Assembly: GCF_014641735.1 (NCBI RefSeq)
Contig: NZ_BMIH01000003.1
Location: 496,001 to 560,000 of the forward strand
Length of the DNA stretch: 64,000 bases
Source: Sphingomonas metalli
Lineage (GTDB): Bacteria > Pseudomonadota > Alphaproteobacteria > Sphingomonadales > Sphingomonadaceae
Direction of reading: 5' to 3'
The translations under genes were made by a program, and so were the position numbers. The notes under the pieces were generated by a model. That model ran no database searches, was not told where the DNA came from, and saw only the letters and a list, made by a program, of their open reading frames with translations. Of this stretch, positions 50,859-59,980 are shown in pieces. Position 1 is the first letter of the stretch; each line of letters begins with the position of its first letter.

Positions 50859-51289
50859 TGTTCGAGCGACTTCGTCTCGTGCATGGCCCCGGCGACTTCG
50901 GGCGGCATGTATTTCTCGTCGTGCTTGGCGAGCAGGTTGGTGGCGACGAACAGGCCCGAGGGCTGGAACTGCCCCTCCGCGACCACGCCCGACCGCTCGC
51001 GGAACAGGTCCGGGACGATGCCGGCAAAGGTGACGGGCGTCGTGGCGCGGCCGTCCGTGACGGTGAAGCGCACCGTCACGCCGTCGGCGGCGCGGCGCAC
51101 CGATCCCGCCGCGACCATCCCGCCGAGCCGCACCGCGCGCCCGAGCGGCAGGCCCTCGCGCGCGACGTCGGACGGCGCATAGAAGAACGCGGCCTGGTCC
51201 TTGAGCGCCGACAGCGCGAGCAGCGCCGCCGCAGCGACCGCCGCGAGGGCGAGCAGGACGAGGACCAGCCGCTGCCGCTTGGCGGTCAC
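50855..51289 (-). CDS. ccmE: Heme chaperone CcmE
   Basis: Periplasmic heme shuttle, 144 residues with one N-terminal anchor; covalent heme His is H123 and Y127 in LAKHDEKYMPPE. Length and OB-fold pattern typical. Confidence 0.95.
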   Translation of the reverse strand: MTAKRQRLVLVLLALAAVAAAALLALSALKDQAAFFYAPSDVAREGLPLGRAVRLGGMVAAGSVRRAADGVTVRFTVTDGRATTPVTFAGIVPDLFRERSGVVAEGQFQPSGLFVATNLLAKHDEKYMPPEVAGAMHETKSLEQ

Positions 51290-51393
51290 GGCCGCTCCGC
51301 CCGGCGCATCGCGCGCCAGCTGAGAAGGGCCAGCACCCCGAAGCCGGCCAGGGTCACGCCATAGGCGGCCAGGACGAAGGGCCAGGGGTTCAT
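51286..51393 (-). CDS. ccmD: Heme exporter accessory protein CcmD
   Basis: 35-residue single-pass protein, MNPWPFVLAAYGVTLAGF, with a basic tail (RRAERP). Fits CcmD in size, topology and place between ccmC and ccmE, overlapping both by 4 bases. Confidence 0.85.
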   Translation of the reverse strand: MNPWPFVLAAYGVTLAGFGVLALLSWRAMRRAERP

Positions 51394-52136
51394 GCGCGCG
51401 CCATTCGGCGCATCCGCGCCTCGGCCTTGGCGAGCGCCAGCATGGCGCGCATCCGCATCAGCACGATCGCCGCGAACAGCAGCGAGAAGCCGGCCAGCAT
51501 GATGGGGAGTGGCCAGAGGATCGCCGGATCGATCGTCGACCGGGTCAGGCCGATGCTCGGCCCCTGATGCAGCGTGTTCCACCAGACCACCGAATAGCGG
51601 ATGATCGGCAGCAGTACGGTTCCCGCGATGCCGAACACCGCCGGAATGCGTCCGTCCCCGCCCCGCTCCGCATCGGCCCGCGCCAGCGCGATGAAGGCGC
51701 AATAGACGAAGAAGAGGAGCAGCATCGAGGTCAGCCGACCGTCCCACTGCCACCATGTCCCCCAGGTCGGCCGCCCCCAGATCGATCCGGTGACGAGGCA
51801 CAGCGCCGCGAAGGTCGCCCCCGGCAGCGCGATGGCGCGCGCCGCGATCGCCGCCAGCGGATGGCGCCACACCAGCAGCGCGATCGACGCGATGGCGATG
51901 CCGCTCCACCCACCCATAGCGAGCCAGGCCGCGGGGACGTGGATATAGAGGATACGCACGGTCTCGCCCTGCAGATAGTCGGGCGGCGTCCGGGTCAGTC
52001 CCGCCCAGCAGCCCACCAGCACCAGCGCCGCGCCCAGCCAGAACAGCCCGGGGGTCAGCGGCCGGGCGATCTTCAGGAAACGCTGTGGGTTGGCTAGGGC
52101 ATGAAGGCTCGGCACGATGGCGCAGCCATAGGTCAT
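51390..52136 (-). CDS. ccmC: Heme exporter protein CcmC
   Basis: Six-segment protein that loads heme on CcmE; 248 residues with WWQWDGRLTS (WWD) and YIHVPAAWLA. ATG 52136 is the longest start; a GTG at 52115 (before PSLHALANP) is possible. First gene of this operon: ccmA and ccmB, the ABC partners, are absent upstream. Confidence 0.94.
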   Translation of the reverse strand: MTYGCAIVPSLHALANPQRFLKIARPLTPGLFWLGAALVLVGCWAGLTRTPPDYLQGETVRILYIHVPAAWLAMGGWSGIAIASIALLVWRHPLAAIAARAIALPGATFAALCLVTGSIWGRPTWGTWWQWDGRLTSMLLLFFVYCAFIALARADAERGGDGRIPAVFGIAGTVLLPIIRYSVVWWNTLHQGPSIGLTRSTIDPAILWPLPIMLAGFSLLFAAIVLMRMRAMLALAKAEARMRRMARA

Positions 52137-52171
52137 GTCGAACGCTTCGTCACCTGTCGCCGTAGGGGACG

Positions 52172-52190
52172 GCGCGACCGTTGGTCGCGC
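52172..52190. other. GC hairpin between dehydrogenase and ccmC
   Basis: 8-bp stem GCGCGACC/GGTCGCGC with a GTT loop. No T-run on either strand, so its role as terminator is unlikely. It lies 36 bases upstream of the ccmC ATG. Confidence 0.3.
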
Positions 52191-52233
52191 GCCCCCCCAT
52201 TTAAGAGTCCGCGCGGGAGTCGAGCCTCTGCCC

Positions 52234-53298
52234 TCAGCCCCGTCCGATCAGCCGCTGCGCCATCCGGTCCGCGACCGTGGCGGCGGACTCGCCGGTGCGG
52301 GCGCTCTCGTCCCACACCTCGTCGAGACGGCCGGGGATGCGCGCGATGCGCTCCATCACCTCGGCCTCGTCGCCATGGCCGAGATATTCGAGGCCGACAT
52401 TGATGATGCCGCCCGCGTTGATCACATAGTCGGGCGCGTAGACGATGCCGGCATCGTGGATGCGCTGCCCGTCCGCCGGGGTCGCCAGCTGGTTGTTGGC
52501 GCCGCCCGCGACCACCTTCGCCTTCAGCGTCGGGATCGTCTCGGCCGTCAGGATCGCGCCGAGCGCGTTCGGGCTGACCAGATCGACGCCCTGGGTCAGG
52601 ATCTGGTCGGCCGGCACCGCCGTGCCACCCAGCTCGGCCGCGAGCGCCTGTGCCCGTCCCGCATCGACGTCGGCCAGCGTCAGGATCGCGCCGTCCCGGG
52701 CGAGTAGCCGGGCAAGCCCGCCGCCGACCGAACCCACGCCCTGGATCGCAACGCGCACGCCCTTCATGTCGGTCGCACCCAGGCCCCGGGCCGCAGCGGC
52801 CTTGACACCCAGCCACACGCCATGCGCGGTATAGGGTCCGGGATCGCCGCCCGCCGCGCCGCTCGCGACCGGCAGGCCGGAGACGTAGCGCGTCTCTCCC
52901 GCGATCACCTTCATCCGCGCCTCGGACATGCCGACATCCTCGGCGGTCACATAGCGGCCACCCAGCGACTCGACCGCGCGTCCGAACGCCTTGAGCTGCG
53001 CCTCGCTGATCACCGCGCCCGGCTCCGGCGCGAGCACGACGCCCTTGCCGCCGCCCAGTTCCAGCCCGGCCATCGCGTTCTTGAAGCTCATGCCCCGCGA
53101 CAGGCGCAGCGCGTCGGTCAGCGCGCGTTCGTCGGTCGCATAGTGCCAGAAGCGGACACCGCCCGCCGCCGGCCCCAGCTTGGTCGAATGGATGGCGACG
53201 ACCGCCCGCAGCCCCGATTCGGGGTCGGTGAAGAAATGGACCCCTTCATGCTGGTCGAAATCCGGGAATTCCCACACCGCCGCCATCATCGTCTCCAT
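52234..53298 (-). CDS. Leucine/glutamate-type amino acid dehydrogenase
   Basis: NAD(P)-dependent oxidative deaminase of the Glu/Leu/Phe/Val family, 354 residues, the short form typical of leucine or phenylalanine dehydrogenases. Catalytic Lys region GLELGGGKGVV, Rossmann IQGVGSVGGGLARLL, ANNQLATPADG. ATG 53298 (METMMAAVWEF); an upstream start would read through tRNA-His. Substrate not determined. Confidence 0.9.
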   Translation of the reverse strand: METMMAAVWEFPDFDQHEGVHFFTDPESGLRAVVAIHSTKLGPAAGGVRFWHYATDERALTDALRLSRGMSFKNAMAGLELGGGKGVVLAPEPGAVISEAQLKAFGRAVESLGGRYVTAEDVGMSEARMKVIAGETRYVSGLPVASGAAGGDPGPYTAHGVWLGVKAAAARGLGATDMKGVRVAIQGVGSVGGGLARLLARDGAILTLADVDAGRAQALAAELGGTAVPADQILTQGVDLVSPNALGAILTAETIPTLKAKVVAGGANNQLATPADGQRIHDAGIVYAPDYVINAGGIINVGLEYLGHGDEAEVMERIARIPGRLDEVWDESARTGESAATVADRMAQRLIGRG

Positions 53299-53380
53299 CG
53301 CCGCAATTTCGTTGCCGCGACGCGAAATATTATTTTCCGATCGACTTGACCAGAAAGAAAGCGTTGGCGGCGAAGAAAGG

Positions 53381-53458
53381 TGGGGCGACCGACGGGACTT
53401 GAACCCGCAACTTCCGGCATCACAAGCCGGCGCTCTAACCAATTGAACTACGGTCGCC
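53381..53458 (-). tRNA. tRNA-His (GUG)
   Basis: Minus strand. The 8-bp acceptor (G-1 included) GGCGACCG/CGGTCGCC and encoded CCA are characteristic of tRNA-His. Anticodon stem CCGGC/GCCGG encloses TTGTGAT (anticodon GTG); T-arm GCGGGTTCAAGTCCCG. Confidence 0.93.
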
Positions 53459-53505
53459 GCGAAGAGCCGCGCCCCTAGCGTCGGGATGCGGCTGCCGTCA
53501 AGCTA

Positions 53506-54231
53506 TCAGAAGCGACCCTCGATCGAAAGCCCGTAACCGCCATTGGTGCGGTTGAAGCCCGCCGCCTCCAGCCGTTGCGCCGCGACCGGGTCCGCCGGAC
53601 GCAACGACAATTCGGCGCGATAGCGGCCGGCTCCCTCGATCCGCAGCGTCACCGCCTCGGCGCCGGAGGGACTGGTCAGCGGCAGCAACAGCGCACCCGC
53701 ATCGCAGCGCGCCGTTCCGCTGACCGACGGTGGCACGCCGATCCCCGCGAATTCGCCCGCCAGTGCCGCCCTCACCTGCCCCTCGGCGGCAACGCATTGA
53801 TCGTCCTGGAAGCGGACGCTCAGCGTGTCGAGGTCGAGCCCCGTCACCGGCAGCGGATCGAAGGCGTGGCCGGTCGCGATGCGCCCCGTCATCTTCCCCA
53901 CGCCGAAGCCATGGCGGCTGACGAACGCCGTCCCCGACAAGGGAGGCGCGCCCGCCGCGCCGGGTCCCTCCAGCGAGAGGGCGGCGCGGCCGGTCACCAG
54001 GGGCAGCGGCAGCAGGCTCGCGCGCAGGTCGCCGACCGCCAGATCGCCGAACTGCGCCTCGCTCAGCGTCGCGCCCCAGATCGTGCCGGTCACGGCACGG
54101 GCCCGCAGCCCTTCCTCGCCGGCGCCGGCCCAACCCAGCACCAGGCGCATCGGCAGAAAGACGATCAGCGCGACGAGCAGCATCACGCCGAACAGCGCGG
54201 CGGGACCGGTGGACAGGCGGATACGCCTCAT
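53506..54231 (-). CDS. gspN: Type II secretion protein GspN
   Basis: Inner-membrane assembly protein of variable presence, 241 residues. N-terminal membrane helix (about 12-30), then a periplasmic domain with repeated beta strands (GTIWGATLSEAQFG). Overlaps gspM by 4 bases; ends the gsp operon. Confidence 0.85.
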   Translation of the reverse strand: MRRIRLSTGPAALFGVMLLVALIVFLPMRLVLGWAGAGEEGLRARAVTGTIWGATLSEAQFGDLAVGDLRASLLPLPLVTGRAALSLEGPGAAGAPPLSGTAFVSRHGFGVGKMTGRIATGHAFDPLPVTGLDLDTLSVRFQDDQCVAAEGQVRAALAGEFAGIGVPPSVSGTARCDAGALLLPLTSPSGAEAVTLRIEGAGRYRAELSLRPADPVAAQRLEAAGFNRTNGGYGLSIEGRF

Positions 54232-54704
54232 GCCGCGCGGCTTCTCAGGACGAGGCGCGCCGCGACGGTGCGGTCGCCATTGTCGGTCAAGGTGGCCGAT
54301 TCGACGAGGATGCCGTTTCGCTCCAGCCGGGCGAGCCAGGCCGTCAGCGCCGCGCCCCGCGCCGACTGGATCGCGACGCGGACCGCGCCATTGGCGTCCG
54401 GGTCGAGGCTGGCGAGGGGGAAGCCGGCTTCCTCGGCACGCAGCCGCACCGTGTCGGCCAGCGTCCCCGACAGGGGCTGCACGCGTCGGCCCCGGGCGAT
54501 GCGGAGCGCATCGATGCGATCGGCGGTCTCGCCCAGCCGTATCACCGCCGCGGCATGCCGCTCGCGCGCGCTCGACAGCGCATCGCCGAGCGGGCGCAGG
54601 ATCAGTCCCCAGACAATCGTGACGAACAGCAGCGCGAGCATCGCGAGCAGCATCCGCTGCTCCCGGCGCGAGCGCCCCTCGAACCAGCGCCGCAAGCCGC
54701 TCAT
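54228..54704 (-). CDS. gspM: Type II secretion protein GspM
   Basis: Inner-membrane platform protein of 158 residues, binding GspL. Membrane helix at about 17-36 (MLLAMLALLFVTIVWGLIL) and a periplasmic ferredoxin-like domain. The basic N-terminal stretch WFEGRSRREQR is usual. Confidence 0.85.
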   Translation of the reverse strand: MSGLRRWFEGRSRREQRMLLAMLALLFVTIVWGLILRPLGDALSSARERHAAAVIRLGETADRIDALRIARGRRVQPLSGTLADTVRLRAEEAGFPLASLDPDANGAVRVAIQSARGAALTAWLARLERNGILVESATLTDNGDRTVAARLVLRSRAA

Positions 54705-55783
54705 CGCCGGCTCACCGTCAGCTCGCCCGTCACCCGGCCGCCGGCCGACTGGAAGACGCTGGCCTTCACGTCGAACCCGGCGCGCTCCAGCGCGCGCTTC
54801 AGATCGGTCGCCAGCGCCTCCCGCTCCGCGGCCACGGTCAGGCGCAGATTGCCCAGATCGGTGAAGTCGATCGCGGTCACCTCGGTCCCCGGTACGCTGC
54901 GCACCGCGGCAAAGGCCGCGGCGGTGGTGGTGGTGAAGCCCAGCCCCGGCCCGATCAGCCGGCGCTGGCGTTCGCCGAGCTGGCGGTCGGGATCATTGAC
55001 CGTCTCGCCGCGCGGCAGGCCGGTGGCGGCGAGCGCATCGGCCCGTTCCTCGAGCGCGCTCGCGGCAAACTCGTACTTGGCGAGACGGACGAGCGAGATG
55101 GCGAAGGAGGTCAGCAGGATCAGTCCGCCCAGCACCGCCAGCCGGCGGATCAGCCGCCAGTCGATCGCGAAGCGCCGGCGGCGGCGCGCGAAGGGCCCCT
55201 GCCGCAGGTCGAGCGCCGGCGCCGCGGCGGCGGCGATCAGCGCCTCCTCCAACGGTTCGCGGACGAGCGGCGTTACCGGATGACCCTGGGTGACCAGTTC
55301 GGTCAGCCCCTCCTCGTCGGCGAAGCCGCTGTTGCGCCCGCGGATCACCCCCGAGCCCGCCAGCGTCGCGCGGACATAGCCTTCGTCGGGCCGGGGCAGC
55401 AGCATCGGCGCGGGCACCAGCGCGACGGGATCGACATTGGCGGCGGCGAGCATGTCGAGCCAGCCGCGCATCGCGCTCGCGCCGACCACCGCGATCGGCC
55501 GCTCGCCGGCGGCGTCGCCCTCGCTACCGACCGCGACGTGCAGCTCGGCGGGAGGCGCGGCGCTCGCCTCGGCGGCGAGGATGCGCGCCGCCGCCGTCGC
55601 CTGCGCCTGCGACCGGGCGGGCAGCTCCGCCCAATGCAGAGTCACCGCCTCGGCCGGCGCCACCGCGACGACCGGATCGCCGCCGGGCGGCACGCCCTCG
55701 CCGCGTGCCATCAGCCCGGTATCGCCGAAGCGGAGCCAGCGTAGGCCGGCGTCGCCGGCAGGGAGGAACAGCAAGGTCGTCAT
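54701..55783 (-). CDS. gspL: Type II secretion protein GspL
   Basis: Platform protein linking GspE to the membrane, 360 residues: actin-like cytoplasmic domain (about 1-210), a membrane helix at about 228-245 and a periplasmic domain. ATG 55783 has GGAGG; the upstream reading to 55978 belongs to gspK. Overlaps gspM by 4 bases. Confidence 0.88.
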   Translation of the reverse strand: MTTLLFLPAGDAGLRWLRFGDTGLMARGEGVPPGGDPVVAVAPAEAVTLHWAELPARSQAQATAAARILAAEASAAPPAELHVAVGSEGDAAGERPIAVVGASAMRGWLDMLAAANVDPVALVPAPMLLPRPDEGYVRATLAGSGVIRGRNSGFADEEGLTELVTQGHPVTPLVREPLEEALIAAAAAPALDLRQGPFARRRRRFAIDWRLIRRLAVLGGLILLTSFAISLVRLAKYEFAASALEERADALAATGLPRGETVNDPDRQLGERQRRLIGPGLGFTTTTAAAFAAVRSVPGTEVTAIDFTDLGNLRLTVAAEREALATDLKRALERAGFDVKASVFQSAGGRVTGELTVSRR

Positions 55784-56757
55784 GGTTCCTCCCCCCATTG
55801 CCGCGACACGAGCCGGACGGGAAGCCTTGTCGCGTCGATCAGCGCATGTTCCTGGATTTGCGCGCCCGGCAGCGCCACGTCGATGCGCAGCGCGAACCAG
55901 CGCGTGGTGATGGCGGTCTGCGAACCCGCCTCGACCGGCGCTGCGGTCCCGGTCCAGATCGCCGACGGCGTCGACCAACCCGCCAGCGGCCGGCGCAGCA
56001 GCAGCTGGCGGGCGGCCTCGACCGACAGCGTGTCCGGCGCCAGCATCGCCAGCAGCGGCGCCTGTTCGGGCAGCAGCGTATTGATGTTGATCTGCGCCGG
56101 GCTCGCTTGGGGCAAGGTGCAGATCCAGGGCCGCAGCTGCTCGTAGACCCGCGGCGTCATGCCGATCACGGCGCGCATCTCGCTGGGGTCGGCCATCAGC
56201 GTGCCGGCCGTGCGATAGGCGAGCTGCTGGCCGGTATAGCGCGCATCCTCCGCCCCGCCGGCCTGCTGGTCCGAATCGGTGTCGATCCAGTCGGCCGCGC
56301 CCGCGGCGATCTGGTCGGCGACCTGGCCGGGCACGCCGACGAGCCGCATCAGCCGGGTGAACTGCACCCGCGCCCCCGGATTGCTCGCATAGACACCGGG
56401 TGCCACCTGATTGACCAGGCCGTTGAGATTGAAGCAGTTGCCCCCATCGGTCACCCGCGCCGTCGCAAGCCCGCCGCCTTCGAGCGGCATGCCGAACGGC
56501 GCGTCGCTCCAGTTGCCGAGCAGGGTCACGCGCTGGCCTGCATTCTGCAGCAGGTCACCGACCCGGATCGTCGCCAGCGCCTCGGTCGCGACGGCGAACG
56601 CGCGCGCCTGCTCCATCGCGGCGGCATTCCCCGACAGGCGGGTCGAGAGACGCAGCTTCTCCAGCGCGGTGCCCGCCATCACCGCGATCACCGCGACGAG
56701 CATCAGCACCGTCAGCAGGGCCGCGCCGCGCTCATGGCCGGGCGGCTCAGTTCGCAT
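55780..56757 (-). CDS. gspK: Type II secretion minor pseudopilin GspK
   Basis: Tip pseudopilin of 325 residues. Prepilin-like start HERGAALLTVLMLVAVIAVM, lacking the Glu+5 that others have, as is normal for GspK; helical insert and two SAM-like parts follow. ATG 56757 overlaps gspJ by 11 bases. Confidence 0.88.
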   Translation of the reverse strand: MRTEPPGHERGAALLTVLMLVAVIAVMAGTALEKLRLSTRLSGNAAAMEQARAFAVATEALATIRVGDLLQNAGQRVTLLGNWSDAPFGMPLEGGGLATARVTDGGNCFNLNGLVNQVAPGVYASNPGARVQFTRLMRLVGVPGQVADQIAAGAADWIDTDSDQQAGGAEDARYTGQQLAYRTAGTLMADPSEMRAVIGMTPRVYEQLRPWICTLPQASPAQININTLLPEQAPLLAMLAPDTLSVEAARQLLLRRPLAGWSTPSAIWTGTAAPVEAGSQTAITTRWFALRIDVALPGAQIQEHALIDATRLPVRLVSRQWGEEP

Positions 56758-57373
56758 TGCCGGCCTGCAACGGGGCATCGGCGGCATAGCCGGTGCCGAC
56801 CAGCAGCATCGCCCGGTACTGCCGCCCGTCGGCGCGCGCCAACCGCAGTTCGAGCGCCTGCGGCAGCGCGACGCCCAGCGCACCGTCCCACCGGTCGCTC
56901 CACGCGCCCGCGAAACGATAGCGCAGCGTCATCGCCCGCACTTCGGACAGCATCGGGGTAGCCGGCAGGGGCTGCGCTCCGTCCAGCCGTGGCCAGGCGA
57001 TGCGCACCAGATTGCCGTTGTTGATGGCCCACAGGATCTTCTGAGCACTGGCGCGCGGCGCCGCATCGATATTGCTCCAGCCGCCCCGGACCAGCGTCAG
57101 CTGCGTCGTCTCGCCGACAAAGGCAGGCCGCGGCGTGCCGGCCTCGTCACGGGTCTGGCGCGGCAGCGCCTGCGCGAGGTCGGCGGACAGCACCGACAAC
57201 GTCCGCGCCAGCGCCGCGCCGTCGTCCAGTCGCTCACCCGTCGCGGCCTGGGCACGGATGCTGAACGACAGGATGGCGACGCCGGCGGCCGCGATCAGGC
57301 CGAAGATCATCAGCGCGACCATGACCTCGACCAGGGTGAAGCCTGCCTCGGCCGAACGACGCGCCCGGGTCAT
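56747..57373 (-). CDS. gspJ: Type II secretion minor pseudopilin GspJ
   Basis: 208 residues with prepilin cleavage motif EAGFTLVEVMVALMIFG. Pairs with GspI and GspK at the pseudopilus tip. Overlaps gspI by 4 bases. Confidence 0.9.
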   Translation of the reverse strand: MTRARRSAEAGFTLVEVMVALMIFGLIAAAGVAILSFSIRAQAATGERLDDGAALARTLSVLSADLAQALPRQTRDEAGTPRPAFVGETTQLTLVRGGWSNIDAAPRASAQKILWAINNGNLVRIAWPRLDGAQPLPATPMLSEVRAMTLRYRFAGAWSDRWDGALGVALPQALELRLARADGRQYRAMLLVGTGYAADAPLQAGNAN

Positions 57374-57807
57374 CGCCGGCCTCCAGGCGGGGTCGACGTG
57401 GCATTCGGCGTCGGGGTCGCGCCCGGCGGCTGCGGCAGGGCGGCAGGCGGGGTCGGCGGCCGGATCATCGTGACGCTGCCCCGGGTCTGGCCGCGCAGAT
57501 CCTGGACCGCCACGTCGATCCGCACCACCCGGGGATCTCCCGCGGGCGACACGCGCCGCGTCCAGTTCCAGTTGCGCCCGCCATTCGCCTCGCTGCCGGT
57601 CACCAGTCCTGCCGGCGGAGGCTCGGCCCCGGTCAACGCGTCGAGCGCGACGTTGCGCGCGACCAGCCCGGCGACCGTCGTCTCCTCGACCAGCCCGGCG
57701 CCGCGCGCCGTCGCTCCCTCCAGGCGGACGAGTGCCAGGACGGCGAGGCTGAATACCGCCAGCGCCACCATCACTTCGATCAGGGTGAAGCCGTTCCTAT
57801 TGGGCAT
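57370..57807 (-). CDS. gspI: Type II secretion minor pseudopilin GspI
   Basis: 145 residues, cleavage motif NGFTLIEVMVALAVFS. The C-terminus has an unusual Pro/Thr-rich tail (PTPPAALPQPP and further). ATG 57807 (MPNRNGFTLIE) is close to the cleavage site; an upstream one at 57825 is possible. Overlaps gspH by 11 bases. Confidence 0.85.
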   Translation of the reverse strand: MPNRNGFTLIEVMVALAVFSLAVLALVRLEGATARGAGLVEETTVAGLVARNVALDALTGAEPPPAGLVTGSEANGGRNWNWTRRVSPAGDPRVVRIDVAVQDLRGQTRGSVTMIRPPTPPAALPQPPGATPTPNATSTPPGGRR

Positions 57808-58300
57808 CGGCGCGCGCCTCGCCATCGGCGCCGATCCAGACGAGCGCGGCGGCGCTGCCGCGGGTCAGCCGCAACTCGAGCGGCCGGTCGGTCCCGCCGG
57901 TCGGGTCGAAGGTCACGCGGACGCGTCCGCTCGGATCGGCGATCTGCGCCCGCGTCTCGTCCGCCCAGGTCGCGACGCGCAGCGGCTTGTCGACGACGGG
58001 CGTCCAGGCGCCGGCGAGCCGCCGGTCGAACCCATAGCCGCCCGATGTCACCCACAGGCTGACCGGGCGCCCCTCGACAACCGCCATGTCGCGCGCGGCC
58101 CGCGCCCGCGCCGCGAAGCGCAGGCCTTCGTCGAGGACGCGTCCGCGCGGATCGGGCATGGCGAAGGCGGCGACCGCCGCGGCCAGGCCGATGATCGTGA
58201 TCACCACCATCAGCTCGATCAGCGTGAAGCCGCCCTGCCCGGCGCGCGCATCCCGGCCCCGCCTCGCAGGCGCATGGAGGCGAGGCGCGCGCCGCGTCAC
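57797..58300 (-). CDS. gspH: Type II secretion minor pseudopilin GspH
   Basis: 167 residues, cleavage motif GQGGFTLIELMVVITIIG. A GTG at 58300, one base after the gspG stop, is the likely start and gives a rather long basic leader (VTRRAPRLHAPARRGRDARAG); other starts are inside gspG. Confidence 0.82.
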   Translation of the reverse strand: MTRRAPRLHAPARRGRDARAGQGGFTLIELMVVITIIGLAAAVAAFAMPDPRGRVLDEGLRFAARARAARDMAVVEGRPVSLWVTSGGYGFDRRLAGAWTPVVDKPLRVATWADETRAQIADPSGRVRVTFDPTGGTDRPLELRLTRGSAAALVWIGADGEARADAQ

Positions 58301-58301
58301 C

Positions 58302-58745
58302 TTATTGCCAGCTGCCGATATCGGCGTTGATGCCCTCGCCGCCTTCCTTGCCGTCGGCGCCATAGGTCCAGACATCGGCCTCGCCATGCTGGCCGGGCGC
58401 GGCGTAGAGATACGGCCTGCCCCAGGGATCGTCGGGCAGTCGCTTCAGATAGCCGCCGCGCTGGTAGCGGGAAGGATCGGCCAGCCCTTCGGGCGCGCTG
58501 ACCAGCGCCTGCAGGCCCTGCGTCGTGGTCGGATAGTTGACGTTCTGCAGCTTGTAGAGCTCCAGCGCGCCCTCGATCTGGGCGATATCCGCCTTCGCCT
58601 TCTGGATGCGCGCGGTGTCGCCGGAGGGCAGCACGTTGAGCGCGACGATCGTCGCCAGCAGGCCGATGATGACGATCACCACCATCAGCTCGACCAGGGT
58701 GAAGCCGGCTTGGCGACGGCGCTTCTTCTTCGTTTCGTGGACCAT
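58302..58745 (-). CDS. gspG: Type II secretion major pseudopilin GspG
   Basis: 147 residues; cleavage motif QAGFTLVELMVVIVIIG, C-terminal calcium-type loop near YGADGKEGGEG. ATG 58745 (MVHETKKKRRR) has GAGGAAACCC just before it and is preferred over ATG 58760. Builds the pseudopilus. Confidence 0.93.
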   Translation of the reverse strand: MVHETKKKRRRQAGFTLVELMVVIVIIGLLATIVALNVLPSGDTARIQKAKADIAQIEGALELYKLQNVNYPTTTQGLQALVSAPEGLADPSRYQRGGYLKRLPDDPWGRPYLYAAPGQHGEADVWTYGADGKEGGEGINADIGSWQ

Positions 58746-58756
58746 GGGTTTCCTCA

Positions 58757-59980
58757 TCATCCTCCGGCCAGCGTATTGAGCTGGAGGATCGGCAACAGGA
58801 TGGCGAGCACGATGGTGGCGACGATCCCGCCCATCACCACGATGATCGCCGGCTCCAGCAGCGACAGCGCGGTCGCGGTGAACCGGTCGAACTCACGCTC
58901 CAGATAGTCGGCGGCGCGCTCGAGCATCTCGTCCAGCCGCCCCGCCGCCTCGCCGCTGGCGGCAAGATAGGTCAGGAGCGGCGGGAAGACCGCCGCGCGC
59001 CGCATCGCGGCCGACAGGCTGCCTCCGCCGCGGATCGCCTCGACGATCTCGTCGGAGGCGGCGCGCAGCCGGCGGTTGTGGATCGTGCCCGCGGTCAACG
59101 TCAGGCCTTCGAGCAGCGGGAGGCGGCTCGCCACCATCGTGCCGAGCGTCCGCGCCATCCGCGCCGCGTGCAGGTCGCGCAGCAGCCGCCCCGCGAGCGG
59201 CAGGCGCAGCAGCCAGCTGTCGAAGGAGAGGCGGATCGCCGGATCCTTGAGCAGCCGCCAGCCCGCCAGTCCCAGCAGGACGAGGCCGAGGATCAACACC
59301 CACCACCAGCCGACGAGGAAGTCGGACAGGGCGATGACCAGACGCGTCAGCAACGGCAGCTCCTGTCCGACCGTGTCGAACTGCTCGACGACCTGCGGCA
59401 CCACGAACATCATCAGCGCGGTCACCACCCCCATCGCCACGACAGCGAGGATCGCGGGATAGGCGAGTGCGGTCACCAGCTTGCCGCGGATCTCCGCCTG
59501 GCGTTCGAGCAGCGCCGCCAGCCGGTCGAGGATCGTCGGCAGCGTGCCCGAGCTCTCGCCCGCCGCCACCATCGCGCGGTAGAGCGGCGGGAAGCTCTTG
59601 GGCTCGCGCGCCATCGCATCGGCCAGCCGCCGCCCCTCGACCACCCCCGAATGGACGGCGCGCACGATGCCCTGCACCCGCTCCTGCTCGGTCTGGCGGG
59701 TGATGGTGCGCAGGCTCTCCTCGAGCGGCGAGACGCGGTTGAGCGTCGCCAGCTGGCGGGTGAACAGAGTCAGCTGCTTGCCCGACATGCGCGCGCGGCC
59801 CAGCTGCAGCCCGAACAGCGGCCGCGCCCGCGCCACCGGAGGCGCGCCGGGCTCCAGCCGCACGACATAGAGGCGCTGGCGATCGAGCGTGCTGCGCGCC
59901 GCATCGATATCGGCGGCGGCGACATGGCCGCGGCGCTCGTTGCCGCGGGTGTCGATCGCCAGATAGTCGAAATCAGCCAT
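58757..59980 (-). CDS. gspF: Type II secretion inner-membrane protein GspF
   Basis: Polytopic platform protein of 407 residues with two GspF repeats and three membrane segments; FTRQLATLNRVSPLEESL and ESSGTLPTILDRLA are typical. ATG 59980 (MADFDYLAID) overlaps gspE by 8 bases. Confidence 0.94.
   Translation of the reverse strand: MADFDYLAIDTRGNERRGHVAAADIDAARSTLDRQRLYVVRLEPGAPPVARARPLFGLQLGRARMSGKQLTLFTRQLATLNRVSPLEESLRTITRQTEQERVQGIVRAVHSGVVEGRRLADAMAREPKSFPPLYRAMVAAGESSGTLPTILDRLAALLERQAEIRGKLVTALAYPAILAVVAMGVVTALMMFVVPQVVEQFDTVGQELPLLTRLVIALSDFLVGWWWVLILGLVLLGLAGWRLLKDPAIRLSFDSWLLRLPLAGRLLRDLHAARMARTLGTMVASRLPLLEGLTLTAGTIHNRRLRAASDEIVEAIRGGGSLSAAMRRAAVFPPLLTYLAASGEAAGRLDEMLERAADYLEREFDRFTATALSLLEPAIIVVMGGIVATIVLAILLPILQLNTLAGG

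Noticed and set aside
52172-52190. Hairpin as terminator of the dehydrogenase gene
   Set aside because: No T-run on the minus strand and only 8 bp; kept only as an unexplained hairpin.
53299-53442. Upstream extension of the dehydrogenase
   Set aside because: The extension reads through tRNA-His (SCGFKSRRSP) and is a known annotation artefact type.
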